64,000 nt of DNA, taken from the NCBI GenBank assembly GCA_002389645.1, contig DGQE01000035.1, positions 1 through 64,000 on the forward strand. Direction: 5' to 3'. The translations under genes and the position numbers were made by a program. Below the pieces are notes generated by a model that was not told the origin of the DNA, searched no databases, and was given only the letters and a program-made list of their open reading frames with translations. Every line of letters starts with the position of its first letter. Within the stretch, counting starts at the first letter, position 1. This DNA is from Flavobacteriales bacterium UBA4422. GTDB lineage: Bacteria > Bacteroidota > Bacteroidia > Flavobacteriales_G > Salibacteraceae. Positions 25,089-34,711 of the stretch are shown piece by piece.

Positions 25089-28079
25089 ATGAAAATTAAA
25101 AACCTACTCTTTAGCGCCTTTCTTTTTGCCTCAGGAATTACCCAAGCACAAGAAACATTTCCCGTAAATGGTGTGCATGATCAGCGCCATACTACACATG
25201 TATTTATCAATGCTGATCTAATTGTTTCTCCTCAAAAAAGGCTCGATTCGGCCACTTTGATTATTAAAGATAAAAGAATACTAGAAGTAGGAAAAAATAT
25301 TGACCTACCCAATAATGCTGTTATCCATGATTGCGCTGGGTTAACTATTTATCCTTCATTCATTGATGCATACGCAGGTTTCAACGCCTCAGAAAAGATG
25401 AAGGAGCAGCCAAGTGCTGCATCCAATTGGAACGCTGCCATACATCCAGAATTACAATACCAACAGAGTTTTCCATTGAATAAAAAAACAAAGCAAGATT
25501 GGCTGGCCTCAGGGTTTGGTTTAGTAAATGTTCATTTGCGCGATGGCATCATGCGTGGTTCTTCTTCCATTTATCACCTAGGCATTGAACATCCCAACAA
25601 GGCGATTATAGAAAATCACAGCACAAACCATTTTTCATTTTCTAAAGGCTCGAGTAAAAACGACTATCCATCATCTCATGTTGGTGCAATGGCGCTTATC
25701 AGACAAACTCTTTATGATGCCCAGTGGTATGCTCAAGCAAAAACAAAAGAGACGAACGAATCACTTGCCGCATTAGGTCGTCAAGCAAAAGGCGTTAATA
25801 TTTTTGAGCTTAATAATCCTCTATCTATTAGAAATGTGAGTGATCTCTCGAAAGAGTTCAATGTTCCTTTCGTAATAAAAGCTACTGGAGAAGAATATCT
25901 TAACCTTGATGAAATCCCCCAAGCATCGCGGCTTATTGTTCCTTTAAATTTTCCAAAAGCATTCAACATTAAAGACCCTTTTGAGGCCAGAATGATCTCA
26001 CTTTCTGAGTTGAAACACTGGGAAGCGGCTCCATTTTGCGCTATGATTCTCAAAAACGCGGGTCATATCATCTCCCTTTCTAGAGATACAATCAAATCAT
26101 CAAAAGACTTTTTAGGTGCGCTAATTAGACTGGGTAAAACCGGCTTAAGTCACAACGACATTCTGCAAATGCTCACCATAAATCCCGCCCAGGTACTAGG
26201 TTTAGAGAAAAGTTTAGGTTCATTAGAACATGAAAAGTTCGCTAATTTTTTCATTGCAGAAGGGTACATTGATGACCCTTCATTTCGAATTGTCGAACAC
26301 TGGAACCTGGGAGAACAGGTGTTCAGTGTACCTGTCAAAAACAAAGGTTTAATCGGAAAATACAACCTTGTTATCAACGAAACCGACTATGAAATAACTG
26401 TAAAAGAGGTAAGCGAAAAGGCAATCAAGTCCTCAGGAATAATAAAATCAAACAAGAATAAGCTCGCGGTCGAAATTCTCAATCAAGAAGACCTTCTCAC
26501 TCTTGTTATTAAAGACGACTCCACCAAAGACTTACTATTCCAGCTTTCCGGTAAAATCAGCTTGAGTGGCACGCTTTGGGACGGGAAAGGAACAGACTCT
26601 AACGGGGCTTGGGTAACATGGGCTGCGATAAAAGATCGCGATAAATTATCAAGAGACACCCTCCAACATGACTCTCAAAAAGACACATTGACTCTTCCAT
26701 ATTTCCTTCACCCAAACAAAGCCTACGGGAGAACGAACGACACACTGAGTTCTAGATCATTTGTTATCACTAACGCTGTAGTTTGGACTTGCACTGATAC
26801 CGGTAAGCTCGAACGAAGTGACATTTGGATTGAAAATGGAAAAATACAAGCCGTAGGCTCTGGAATGCTTTATCCTGAACATCTCGCCAGAATTGATGCA
26901 AAAGGGCGTCATGTAACCCCTGGTTTTATTGATGAGCATTCTCATATAGGATTGAGAGGCGGAGTAAATGAAGGGGCACAAGCATCTTCAGCAGAAGTTC
27001 GCATGTCCGATGCCGTTGATCCTTGGAACATAAATATATATCGTCAACTAGCTGGCGGGGTTACATCTGCCCAGCTGCTTCACGGATCAGCCAACCCGAT
27101 AGGCGGCCAAAGCGCATTGATTAAATTAAAGTGGGGTAACTCGGCTTCCGAAATGCTCATCAAAGATGCTGATGGATTCATCAAGTTTGCTCTGGGAGAA
27201 AACGTAAAACGAAGTAACTCTAGGAATAATAAAGGACGCTTTCCTTTGACTAGAATGGGCGTTGAGCAGAGTTATGTTGACGCCTTTACTAGAGCTCAAG
27301 AATACCAAGCAGCAAAAGCATTAACTCTTGCGGGTAAAGGAAAAAGCACCCAAAATAATATCCTGGTAAGAAGAGGTCTTGAGATGGATGCTTTAACTGA
27401 AATCTTAGATAAAAGACGATTCATTAGCTGTCACTCTTATGTTCAATCGGAGATCTTAATGCTTATGGCAGTTGCCGACAGCTTCGATTTTAAGGTAAAC
27501 ACATTTACACACATTCTTGAAGGATATAAAGTAGCCGATGAAATGCTAAAGCATGGGGTAAACGCCTCAACTTTTTCTGATTGGTGGGCTTATAAATTCG
27601 AAGTGAACGATGCAATCCCTTATAACGCTGCGTTACTAACGAAAGTTGGTGTAAACACCGCTATCAACTCTGATGACGCTGAAATGGGCAGGCGCCTAAA
27701 TCAAGAAGCGGCTAAAACTATGAAATATGGCGGCATGACCGAGGAAGAGGCGCTTAATATGATTACCATTAACCCGGCAAAAATGCTCCACCTTGATGAT
27801 CGAACTGGAAGCATTGAGGTTGGAAAAGACGCGGACCTGGTGATTTGGAGCGAGAACCCGTTGTCCGTTTATTCTAAGGTTGAGAAAACATTTATCGAAG
27901 GTGTCTTATACTATGATGATGGTTATCAAGCAATTGCTCAGAAAGCAATCCAAAAAGAACGATCTCGGATTATCGCAAAAATGCTTGAGGATAAAGCTTC
28001 TAACAAACGCGAAATAAAACCAAAGAAGAAGCGTGAATACCACTGCGACACCATTTTAGAAGATTACACAAAAGAATGA
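25089..28079 (+). CDS. secreted two-domain amidohydrolase
   Basis: 996 residues with a signal peptide (MKIKNLLFSAFLFASGITQAQ). The N-terminal half resembles an amidohydrolase (LIIKDKRILEVGKNI, YPSFIDAYAG) but lacks the HxH metal pair. The C-terminal half is intact: FVITNAVVWT, TPGFIDEHSHIGLRGG (HxH), SCHSYVQSE, FTHILEGY and NSDDAEMGRRLN, then the usual end SIEVGKDADLVIWSENPL. These are the metal-ligand His, His, His, His and Asp of imidazolonepropionase-like enzymes. Substrate unknown; a periplasmic peptide or cyclic-amide hydrolase is likely. The next gene overlaps by 4 bases (ATGA). Confidence 0.87.
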   Translation: MKIKNLLFSAFLFASGITQAQETFPVNGVHDQRHTTHVFINADLIVSPQKRLDSATLIIKDKRILEVGKNIDLPNNAVIHDCAGLTIYPSFIDAYAGFNASEKMKEQPSAASNWNAAIHPELQYQQSFPLNKKTKQDWLASGFGLVNVHLRDGIMRGSSSIYHLGIEHPNKAIIENHSTNHFSFSKGSSKNDYPSSHVGAMALIRQTLYDAQWYAQAKTKETNESLAALGRQAKGVNIFELNNPLSIRNVSDLSKEFNVPFVIKATGEEYLNLDEIPQASRLIVPLNFPKAFNIKDPFEARMISLSELKHWEAAPFCAMILKNAGHIISLSRDTIKSSKDFLGALIRLGKTGLSHNDILQMLTINPAQVLGLEKSLGSLEHEKFANFFIAEGYIDDPSFRIVEHWNLGEQVFSVPVKNKGLIGKYNLVINETDYEITVKEVSEKAIKSSGIIKSNKNKLAVEILNQEDLLTLVIKDDSTKDLLFQLSGKISLSGTLWDGKGTDSNGAWVTWAAIKDRDKLSRDTLQHDSQKDTLTLPYFLHPNKAYGRTNDTLSSRSFVITNAVVWTCTDTGKLERSDIWIENGKIQAVGSGMLYPEHLARIDAKGRHVTPGFIDEHSHIGLRGGVNEGAQASSAEVRMSDAVDPWNINIYRQLAGGVTSAQLLHGSANPIGGQSALIKLKWGNSASEMLIKDADGFIKFALGENVKRSNSRNNKGRFPLTRMGVEQSYVDAFTRAQEYQAAKALTLAGKGKSTQNNILVRRGLEMDALTEILDKRRFISCHSYVQSEILMLMAVADSFDFKVNTFTHILEGYKVADEMLKHGVNASTFSDWWAYKFEVNDAIPYNAALLTKVGVNTAINSDDAEMGRRLNQEAAKTMKYGGMTEEEALNMITINPAKMLHLDDRTGSIEVGKDADLVIWSENPLSVYSKVEKTFIEGVLYYDDGYQAIAQKAIQKERSRIIAKMLEDKASNKREIKPKKKREYHCDTILEDYTKE

Positions 28080-29368
28080 AACAAGTAATATTTATACTGT
28101 TCGCTTTTATCACCGGGCTAGCGCAAGGGCAAGTAAAACCTGCTCATAAAACCCTTATTCGCTTCGCAACAGCTCATCTAGGAAACGGAGAAATAATAGA
28201 CAACTCCTATATCGAGCTGCAAGGTGAAAGCATAACTCGTGTAGCTGACGCGAATAAATCGCGTGTCAATGAAGCAGATTTTGATACCATAATTGACGCT
28301 GACGGCAAGCACGCATACCCTGGCTTTATTATCATGGATAGTCGCTTAGGGCTAACGGAAATAGACGCGGTTAGAGCGAGTCATGATTACCGTGAGGTTG
28401 GAGACTTCTTACCTAATGTTAGAACCTTACCGGCATTCAACACTGAGTCTAAAATCATTTCCACAGTACGAACAAATGGTGTTCTAATGGCTCAAATCGC
28501 CCCCAAAGGCCCTGGTATTTCTGGTCAATCAGCCGCTGTTCATTTTAATGGGTGGAATTGGCAAGATGCTACTATTAAAGCTGATGAAGGTGTTTTTCTC
28601 ACTTGGCCTGATCGATACAGAAGCACTGGTTGGTGGGCTGAGCCTGGCAAGTCTAAAGTGAACAAATCCTATGGAGAGCAAGTCACAACCATCAAAGATT
28701 ATTTTACAGAAGCTTGGGCATATAGTAAAGACAGCACACAACAAGAAAAAAACCTTCGGTTTGAGGCTATGCGCGGTGTTTATAACAACTCTAAGCGCTT
28801 ATACGTTCGTGTAGGATGGGCAAAAGACATACTTGATGTCGTTCAATTTATTCGCGCACTTGGCATTAAAAAAGCAACCATCATTGGTGGGGCTGAAGCG
28901 CATTTAGTGACGACAGAGCTTCGAGAAAACAATATTTCTGTAATTGTTGATCGCGTTCATAAACTCCCTGCTCACGAAGACTCTCCTATAGATGAGCCTT
29001 ATCGCATAGCGTCAACATTAGTAAAGGATGGTGTTGCCGTTGCTTTCGCTACAAGCGGTGGTATGGAGGCTATGATCAGCAGAAACCTGCCGTTTCAAGT
29101 AGGAACTGCCGTGCAATATGGGCTTGAATATGAAATCGCTATTCAGTCAATAACTCAAACGCCCGCGATGCTGATGGGAATTGATGATACTTTTGGAACT
29201 TTAGAGTCAGGGAAATCAGCCACACTTTTTATCTCTGAAGGCGATGCCTTGGATATAACAAGCAACAACATCAAAGTGGCATTCGTAAACGGCAATTTGA
29301 TTGATTTAACCAATCACCAAACGGAACTTTTTGAAAAATTTGCTAAAAAGCTAGGTGTGGCCCCTTAA
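28076..29368 (+). CDS. secreted amidohydrolase-like protein lacking catalytic ligands
   Basis: 430 residues with a signal peptide (KQVIFILFAFITGLAQGQ). It has the overall amidohydrolase layout (RFATAHLGNGEIIDNSYIELQGE, GKHAYPGFIIMDSRLGL, FGTLESGKSATLFISEGDAL). The HxH site is replaced by MDSRL and the last Asp by FATSGGMEAM; only GGAEAH keeps a His. It is probably a non-catalytic partner of the preceding enzyme, with which it overlaps by 4 bases. It converges on trpS with a 4-base TTAA stop/stop overlap. Confidence 0.83.
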   Translation: MKQVIFILFAFITGLAQGQVKPAHKTLIRFATAHLGNGEIIDNSYIELQGESITRVADANKSRVNEADFDTIIDADGKHAYPGFIIMDSRLGLTEIDAVRASHDYREVGDFLPNVRTLPAFNTESKIISTVRTNGVLMAQIAPKGPGISGQSAAVHFNGWNWQDATIKADEGVFLTWPDRYRSTGWWAEPGKSKVNKSYGEQVTTIKDYFTEAWAYSKDSTQQEKNLRFEAMRGVYNNSKRLYVRVGWAKDILDVVQFIRALGIKKATIIGGAEAHLVTTELRENNISVIVDRVHKLPAHEDSPIDEPYRIASTLVKDGVAVAFATSGGMEAMISRNLPFQVGTAVQYGLEYEIAIQSITQTPAMLMGIDDTFGTLESGKSATLFISEGDALDITSNNIKVAFVNGNLIDLTNHQTELFEKFAKKLGVAP

Positions 29369-30333
29369 TAACCCAAAGCTGATCGCACTCTTTCAAGTGT
29401 GGCAGAAGCCACCACTCGGGCCTTATCTGCACCTTTTCCCAATTCGTTATCCAATTCGGTTTTGTCATTCATAAAGCGCATATAGTCTTCTCTTTGAGCT
29501 GAAAACCTATCCATAATCAAATCAAAAAGGGCGGTCTTTGCGTGTCCATAACCATAGTTGCCTCCTAAATAATTCTTTCTCATTTTGGCAACCATATCAT
29601 CCGAAGCCAACAATTTGTACAACCCAAAAACATTGCACGTGTCTGGATTCTTTGGTTCTTCCATCGGAGTGCTGTCTGTTACAACACTCATTACTTGCTT
29701 CTTCAATTTCTTTTCTGGTAGAAAAATATTGATGAAGTTGTTGTAGCTCTTGCTCATTTTTCGGCCATCGGTTCCTGGCACGATCATTACACGCTCATCA
29801 AATGTTGCCTCTGGCAAGACAAATGTTTCTTGAAACTTAGAATGAAATGCTCCGGCCATATCTCTCGTCATTTCTAGGTGCTGTTTTTGATCTTTCCCCA
29901 CCGGAACGTAGTTCGCATCATACAACAAAATGTCCGCTGCCATTAAAACAGGATATGTAAAAAGCCCCGCATTAACATCGCTCAGGTTTTCACTCTTATC
30001 TTTAAAGCTATGCGCGTTTGCAAGCATAGGAAACGGAGTAACACAGTTTAAATACCACATCAACTCTGTTACCTCAGGAATATCACTCTGTCTGTAAAAA
30101 GTATTCTTTTCTGTGTCTAGACCAAATGCCAGCCACGATGCAGCAACTCCATAGGTGTTTTCTCGAACCAATTCAGCATCCTTTATTGCCGTGAGTGAAT
30201 GCATGTTTGCAATGAACAAAAACGCCTCGTGCTTTGGGTCTTTAGATGAATTTATCGCAGGTTCAATCGCACCCAAAACATTTCCAAGGTGCGGAACCCC
30301 TGTTGCTTGTATCCCTGTAAGAATTCTAGACAT
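29365..30333 (-). CDS. trpS: tryptophan--tRNA ligase
   Basis: Class I synthetase, 322 residues from ATG 30333 (MSRILTGIQATGVPHLGN, HIGH motif PHLGN). KMSKS loop is DGRKMSKSYNNFI. The tryptophan-pocket block VGKDQKQHLEMTRDMA is present. Open frame extends to 30402, but the -7 box at 30349-30356 lies within that extension. Confidence 0.97.
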   Translation of the reverse strand: MSRILTGIQATGVPHLGNVLGAIEPAINSSKDPKHEAFLFIANMHSLTAIKDAELVRENTYGVAASWLAFGLDTEKNTFYRQSDIPEVTELMWYLNCVTPFPMLANAHSFKDKSENLSDVNAGLFTYPVLMAADILLYDANYVPVGKDQKQHLEMTRDMAGAFHSKFQETFVLPEATFDERVMIVPGTDGRKMSKSYNNFINIFLPEKKLKKQVMSVVTDSTPMEEPKNPDTCNVFGLYKLLASDDMVAKMRKNYLGGNYGYGHAKTALFDLIMDRFSAQREDYMRFMNDKTELDNELGKGADKARVVASATLERVRSALGY

Positions 30334-30348
30334 CAAATTAAATTTCGC

Positions 30349-30356
30349 CAAAAGTA
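30349..30356 (-). promoter_or_regulatory. -7 box (TACTTTTG) for trpS
   Basis: Minus strand TACTTTTG, ending 15 bases before ATG 30333. It fixes the trpS start and pairs with the divergent plsC box at 30435. Confidence 0.6.
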
Positions 30357-30434
30357 AAAGAGTATGATGGATTGCATGATTTATCTTCAACACTCTCTTC
30401 AACTATTCTTAACGTACACAGGTCTAATTCAACT

Positions 30435-30442
30435 TACATTTG
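30435..30442 (+). promoter_or_regulatory. -7 box (TACATTTG) for the plsC-gatC operon
   Basis: A perfect match ending 5 bases before ATG 30448, which predicts a leaderless or nearly leaderless mRNA. Confidence 0.58.
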
Positions 30443-30447
30443 CCAAG

Positions 30448-31203
30448 ATGTATTACCTACTGCAACCATTTCGAGTTTTATGGAAAATTTGGTTCTTCCT
30501 GTTTTTCGTTTCTACACTGATCTTGCTGTATCCGTTGCTGAACTGGGCATTAAGCAAGTCTGAGCGCTGGCCAAAGGCGTTTAACATTATGCAAACCTGG
30601 GCGTGGTGGCTTATTTCAATGCCAGGTATTTGGATGAAGATTGAACAAAAGGAAGCACTGCCAAAGGCGCCTTTTATTATTTGCCCAAATCACTCTTCCT
30701 ATCTCGATATAATTACGATGTATCGAACATTCAAAGACTATTTCATTTTCATGGGAAAAATGGAGTTAAATAATTGGCCGCTTTTTCACATTTTCTTCTC
30801 AAAAGGAATGAACATATCTGTTGACCGAGGAAGTATTTCTGGTGCTCACAACGCATATGAAAGATCTAAAGATGAACTTGACAAGGGGCACAACATTGTG
30901 ATTTTTCCAGAAGGAACAATTCCGCCCAACGCGCCAGCTCTGAAAATCTTTAAAAACGGAGCGTTCAAGTTAGCGATGGAAAAAAACATTCCCATTGTGC
31001 CTGTTACTTTTCTTACCAATATTCAACGCCTTCAAGCTGGACCAGCTTTAAAAAGAATGGGAGGGCCTGGTCCTTCACATGTTGTTATTCACCCTGCGCT
31101 ATACCCAGCTGACTATGCTGAATCGGGGGTGAATCAAATGCGAAATGATACCTTTGCCATTATCGAAAAACCACTGAAAGAGCTCTATGGAAATAACCGA
31201 TAA
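30448..31203 (+). CDS. plsC: 1-acyl-sn-glycerol-3-phosphate acyltransferase
   Basis: Membrane enzyme making phosphatidic acid from lysophosphatidic acid. 251 residues from ATG 30448. An N-terminal transmembrane helix (WKIWFFLFFVSTLILLYPLL) is followed by the acyltransferase box NHSSYLDII (HX4D), the FMGKMEL strand, the substrate motif FPEGTIPPN and the IPIVPVTF block. The longer frame from 30364 is rejected because it contains the -7 box. gatC overlaps by 17 bases. Confidence 0.9.
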   Translation: MYYLLQPFRVLWKIWFFLFFVSTLILLYPLLNWALSKSERWPKAFNIMQTWAWWLISMPGIWMKIEQKEALPKAPFIICPNHSSYLDIITMYRTFKDYFIFMGKMELNNWPLFHIFFSKGMNISVDRGSISGAHNAYERSKDELDKGHNIVIFPEGTIPPNAPALKIFKNGAFKLAMEKNIPIVPVTFLTNIQRLQAGPALKRMGGPGPSHVVIHPALYPADYAESGVNQMRNDTFAIIEKPLKELYGNNR

Positions 31204-31477
31204 AATGATTGAAAAGTTAACCGACCTGTCGCGCTTAAACTTTGATGGAGATCAACGAGATAAAATTAAAGGTGATCTTGAAAAAATGATCGCTTTTGTT
31301 GATACGTTAAACACCATAAATACTGATGGTGTTGAGCCATTGATTTACATGACGAAAGAGCCCCTTGAATTAAGAAAGGATACTATCGGTACTGAGCTTT
31401 CGCAAGCTGAAGCACTAAGTAACGCAACTTCTAAAGACAGTGATTATTTTAAAGTTCCTAAAGTTTTAGATAAGTAA
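31187..31477 (+). CDS. gatC: aspartyl/glutamyl-tRNA amidotransferase subunit C
   Basis: The small subunit of GatCAB, which converts misacylated Glu-tRNA-Gln (or Asp-tRNA-Asn) to the amidated form. 96 residues: EITDKMIEKLTDLSRLNF, GDLEKMIAFVDTLNTINTDGV and EPLIYMTKEPLELRKD are family blocks. It starts within plsC. gatA lies 234 bases downstream, after tatA. gatB is not in the window. Confidence 0.93.
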   Translation: MEITDKMIEKLTDLSRLNFDGDQRDKIKGDLEKMIAFVDTLNTINTDGVEPLIYMTKEPLELRKDTIGTELSQAEALSNATSKDSDYFKVPKVLDK

Positions 31478-31509
31478 GCATATCGCGCGTACTCCCGTTC
31501 TCCTTTTTT

Positions 31510-31517
31510 TACCTTCG
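31510..31517 (+). promoter_or_regulatory. -7 box (TACCTTCG) for tatA-gatA
   Basis: TACCTTCG fits TAnnTTCG and ends 17 bases before the tatA ATG at 31535. It allows tatA and gatA to be expressed apart from gatC. Confidence 0.5.
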
Positions 31518-31534
31518 CAAACTAATATTTTATC

Positions 31535-31699
31535 ATGGGAAGCATTGGACCTTGGCAAATTGTACTCATCATCGCTGTTTTATTATTGCTTTTTGGCGGA
31601 AAGAAAATCCCTGAACTTATGAAAGGCCTTGGAAAAGGTATGAAGGAGTTTAAAGACGCCACCAAAGAAGAAGAGAACAACGACAGCACTAAGAACTAA
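31535..31699 (+). CDS. tatA: Sec-independent protein translocase protein TatA
   Basis: A small gene of 54 codons. It begins [20 protein letters not shown], the typical TatA membrane helix, followed by the hinge [22 protein letters not shown] amphipathic helix and an acidic tail. It forms the pore of the twin-arginine translocase. It is a short TatA. No tatC is in this window. The stop at 31697-31699 is in the same frame as gatA, 12 bases before its TTG start. Confidence 0.92.
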   Translation: MGSIGPWQIVLIIAVLLLLFGGKKIPELMKGLGKGMKEFKDATKEEENNDSTKN

Positions 31700-31711
31700 A
31701 ACTTCACTGAT

Positions 31712-33130
31712 TTGGCTCTAAGTGATTATTCTTTCATAAACCTCGTTTCGGTTAGAGAAGACATCGTTTCTAAAAAGATCTCAGCCCTTGACTTAGTTGA
31801 GCTGTATTTAATTAGGGCGACTAAAGAGGATAAATACAATGCTTTTTTAGAGGTTTTTTCTGATTCAGCCCGCACAGCAGCTGCTGCTCTCGATCAAAAA
31901 ATTGCTTCAGGAGAAGCCATAGGGGAACTCGCTGGAGCTATTATCGGAATAAAAGATAACCTATGTTACAAAGACCATTGTGTAGGTGCTTCGTCCAAAA
32001 TTTTAGATGGGTTTAAATCCCTTTATACTGCTTCCGCAGTTCAAAATTTAATTGACCAAGACGCTATAATCATCGGTCGTCTAAATTGTGACGAATTTGC
32101 GATGGGAAGTTCGAATGAAAACTCGGCTTACGGTGTAGTAAAAAACCCAATTGATACATCATTGGTTCCTGGAGGATCATCGGGCGGGTCAGCGGCAAGT
32201 GTTGCAGCTAACTTATGCATGGCTAGCCTAGGCTCAGATACCGGGGGGTCCATCCGTCAGCCCGCTTCTTTTACTGGTTTAGTAGGGTTAAAACCAACCT
32301 ACGGCAGGGTTTCTCGTTATGGTCTAATTGCATTTGCGTCAAGCTTTGATCAAATTGGTCCATTCACAAAATCTGTGGATGACTCTGAATTGATTTACAG
32401 AGTAATGGCCGGAAAGGACCCCTTGGACTCGACTTGTTCAAAACAGCCAGTACACAAAAAGCGGTCTACTCAATCAAAATTTACTTTTGCTTATTACGAA
32501 GAGGTAATCAATAGCCCCGGCCTTCACCCAAAAACTAAGGAGTTGTTTTTCAACAAAATCGAAGTTCTTAAAGCAGCGGGTCATGAAGTCATTAGCACCT
32601 CATTTCCATACTTAGAGCAGCTGGTTCCCTGCTACTATGTGCTTACAACAGCCGAAGCCTCTTCAAACTTAGGCAGATATGATGGTGTACACTATGGTGC
32701 TCGAAGCAAAGCATCAGAAGATATACCAAGTACATACTTCAATAGCAGAACGGAAGGGTTTGGGCCAGAAGTGAAAAGAAGAATAATGCTGGGAACATTC
32801 GTATTAAGCACTGGGTATTATGACGCCTATTACAGCAAGGGTCAAAAAGTAAGGCGCTTAATAAAAGATGCCACTGACGATATTCTATCAAAAGCTGACT
32901 TTCTGATTAGCCCCACCACACCACACCCAGCCTTTAAAGTTGGAGAAAAAGCCAATAACCCCATCGCGTTGTACCTTGAAGATATCTTTACAGTTCAAGC
33001 TAATTTGGCCGGCAACCCGGCAATCACCGTTCCCATGGGAACAACCGAAGGTGGGCTTCCTCTAGGGTTTCAATTCCTTGGAAAATCATTTGACGAAGAA
33101 ACTTTATTCGCTGCAGCTTCGTTAATATAG
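31712..33130 (+). CDS. gatA: aspartyl/glutamyl-tRNA amidotransferase subunit A
   Basis: The amidase subunit of GatCAB. 472 residues with the amidase signature: Lys in GIKDNLCYKD, VPGGSSGGSAASVAA, and the cis-Ser/nucleophile in GSDTGGSIRQPASF. Family ends are normal (NPAITVPMGTTEGGLPLGFQ). The only reasonable start is TTG 31712, since the tatA stop lies in frame four codons upstream and no ATG or GTG falls between. The N-terminus aligns with the family from this point. Confidence 0.96.
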   Translation: MALSDYSFINLVSVREDIVSKKISALDLVELYLIRATKEDKYNAFLEVFSDSARTAAAALDQKIASGEAIGELAGAIIGIKDNLCYKDHCVGASSKILDGFKSLYTASAVQNLIDQDAIIIGRLNCDEFAMGSSNENSAYGVVKNPIDTSLVPGGSSGGSAASVAANLCMASLGSDTGGSIRQPASFTGLVGLKPTYGRVSRYGLIAFASSFDQIGPFTKSVDDSELIYRVMAGKDPLDSTCSKQPVHKKRSTQSKFTFAYYEEVINSPGLHPKTKELFFNKIEVLKAAGHEVISTSFPYLEQLVPCYYVLTTAEASSNLGRYDGVHYGARSKASEDIPSTYFNSRTEGFGPEVKRRIMLGTFVLSTGYYDAYYSKGQKVRRLIKDATDDILSKADFLISPTTPHPAFKVGEKANNPIALYLEDIFTVQANLAGNPAITVPMGTTEGGLPLGFQFLGKSFDEETLFAAASLI

Positions 33131-33244
33131 ATCAACTTGGCAGGTTAACAATTTTTCGTTAATAAGGCTTTGCCGGCTCCATACATAATCTTTTGATTCG
33201 ACTCATCTTTGAAGCTCAACTACTCTGTAATTAGTCTTTTCCAT

Positions 33245-34711
33245 ATGCGGTTAAAAACACCCCTGTTCATCGCTTGTCTAGCTTTATTCAGTCAAGCCTA
33301 TTCTGTAACTCCAGATAGCCTTGTTATTGATACTAAAGATTCCTCATTGTTGTTAACCGATGTTCCCTTAGCCGCAAGAATAGACAGCGCCATATACTGT
33401 TATCATGAGTCGCTATTGCCGTTGCTAGACGATATTAAATCACTTGATGATTTAAAGCTACCTGACAGCCTTCCCGTTTTCAGTGGTGAAGACTATCAAT
33501 CAAGATTAGCTGTTCTTAATGAAAAGACCCCTTTTGACTTGAATTATAATACCACTATAGAGGCGTTTATTCACCTCTATGTTTCAAAGCGAAGGGAGCT
33601 CAGCTCGAAATGCATTGGCAGATCTGATCAGTATTTTCCCTTGTTTGAAGAGGTTTTTGATAAGCACAACCTTCCTTTAGAGTTAAAGTATTTGGCCGTT
33701 GTTGAGTCTGCGCTTGACCCAAAAGCCCGAAGTAGGGCAGGGGCCACGGGGCTTTGGCAATTTATGTACGGAACAGGTAAAAACTTTGGGTTGGATATCA
33801 ACTCCTATGTCGATGAGCGCAGTGACCCAATTAAGTCTACCGAAGCCGCTGCACAATATTTATCCTACTTGTATAACCTGTTTGGAGATTGGAACTTAGC
33901 GCTTGCTGCATACAACTGCGGGGAGGGACGCGTGGCTAGAGCTATTCGTAGATCTGGTGGTAAGAATAATTATTGGGATATCTATCCGTTTTTACCCAGA
34001 GAAACGCGTGGTTATGTTCCTGCTTTTATCGCTGTGAATTATCTTTTCGCTCACCATCAAGAACATCTTATCACAGCAACACCCACTGATTTCTACCCCC
34101 ATGAAATAGATAGCGTGCATGTTCATCACAAAGTTTCATTCAAAGACATTTCTGAACTTCTTGAGTTAGATGAAAAAACTATTCAAGATTTAAACCCCGT
34201 TTATCGTTTAAATATGGTGCCTGGATATGATGATTACGTGACACTCTTTTTGCCAAAAAATAAGGTTGGGCCATGGGTAGCAAACGAAGACACTATTAAT
34301 GCATTACTTGCTAAAAAGCAAGAAGCGAAAACTGAAGATGTTGATGCCCCAAAAGATGTAATTCATTATACCGTAAGGTCGGGCGACTTCCTAGGTAAGA
34401 TTGCTTCACGTTATGGTTGCTCCGTGCGACAAATTCAATACTGGAACGGAATGTCAGGAACAAATCTAAAACCCGGTCAAAAGCTTGTTTTATATGCTGA
34501 TCAAGTGAGTAGTCCTAAACCCGTTGCAACTCAACCAATGAAAACAGTTCAAAACGGCAATAATGTTTATTACAGTATTCGTCAAGGAGATACACTTTGG
34601 GATATAGCAAAAGCAAGAGGGGTTTCTGTTGAAGATTTAAAGTCTTGGAATAGTCAATTGAATTTTAATAATATGAAGCCTGGTCAAAAAATCGTTGTTG
34701 GTAAAGTATGA
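33245..34711 (+). CDS. MltD-like lytic transglycosylase with two LysM domains
   Basis: Periplasmic peptidoglycan-cleaving enzyme. 488 residues from ATG 33245 with a signal peptide ([18 protein letters not shown]). The SLT domain (about 125-270) has the catalytic Glu in [11 protein letters not shown], then [15 protein letters not shown] and [13 protein letters not shown]. Two LysM domains (about 370-415 and 440-487) read [20 protein letters not shown] and [20 protein letters not shown]. The frame opens at TTG 33209 upstream, but this would displace the signal peptide. The next gene overlaps by 4 bases. Confidence 0.92.
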   Translation: MRLKTPLFIACLALFSQAYSVTPDSLVIDTKDSSLLLTDVPLAARIDSAIYCYHESLLPLLDDIKSLDDLKLPDSLPVFSGEDYQSRLAVLNEKTPFDLNYNTTIEAFIHLYVSKRRELSSKCIGRSDQYFPLFEEVFDKHNLPLELKYLAVVESALDPKARSRAGATGLWQFMYGTGKNFGLDINSYVDERSDPIKSTEAAAQYLSYLYNLFGDWNLALAAYNCGEGRVARAIRRSGGKNNYWDIYPFLPRETRGYVPAFIAVNYLFAHHQEHLITATPTDFYPHEIDSVHVHHKVSFKDISELLELDEKTIQDLNPVYRLNMVPGYDDYVTLFLPKNKVGPWVANEDTINALLAKKQEAKTEDVDAPKDVIHYTVRSGDFLGKIASRYGCSVRQIQYWNGMSGTNLKPGQKLVLYADQVSSPKPVATQPMKTVQNGNNVYYSIRQGDTLWDIAKARGVSVEDLKSWNSQLNFNNMKPGQKIVVGKV

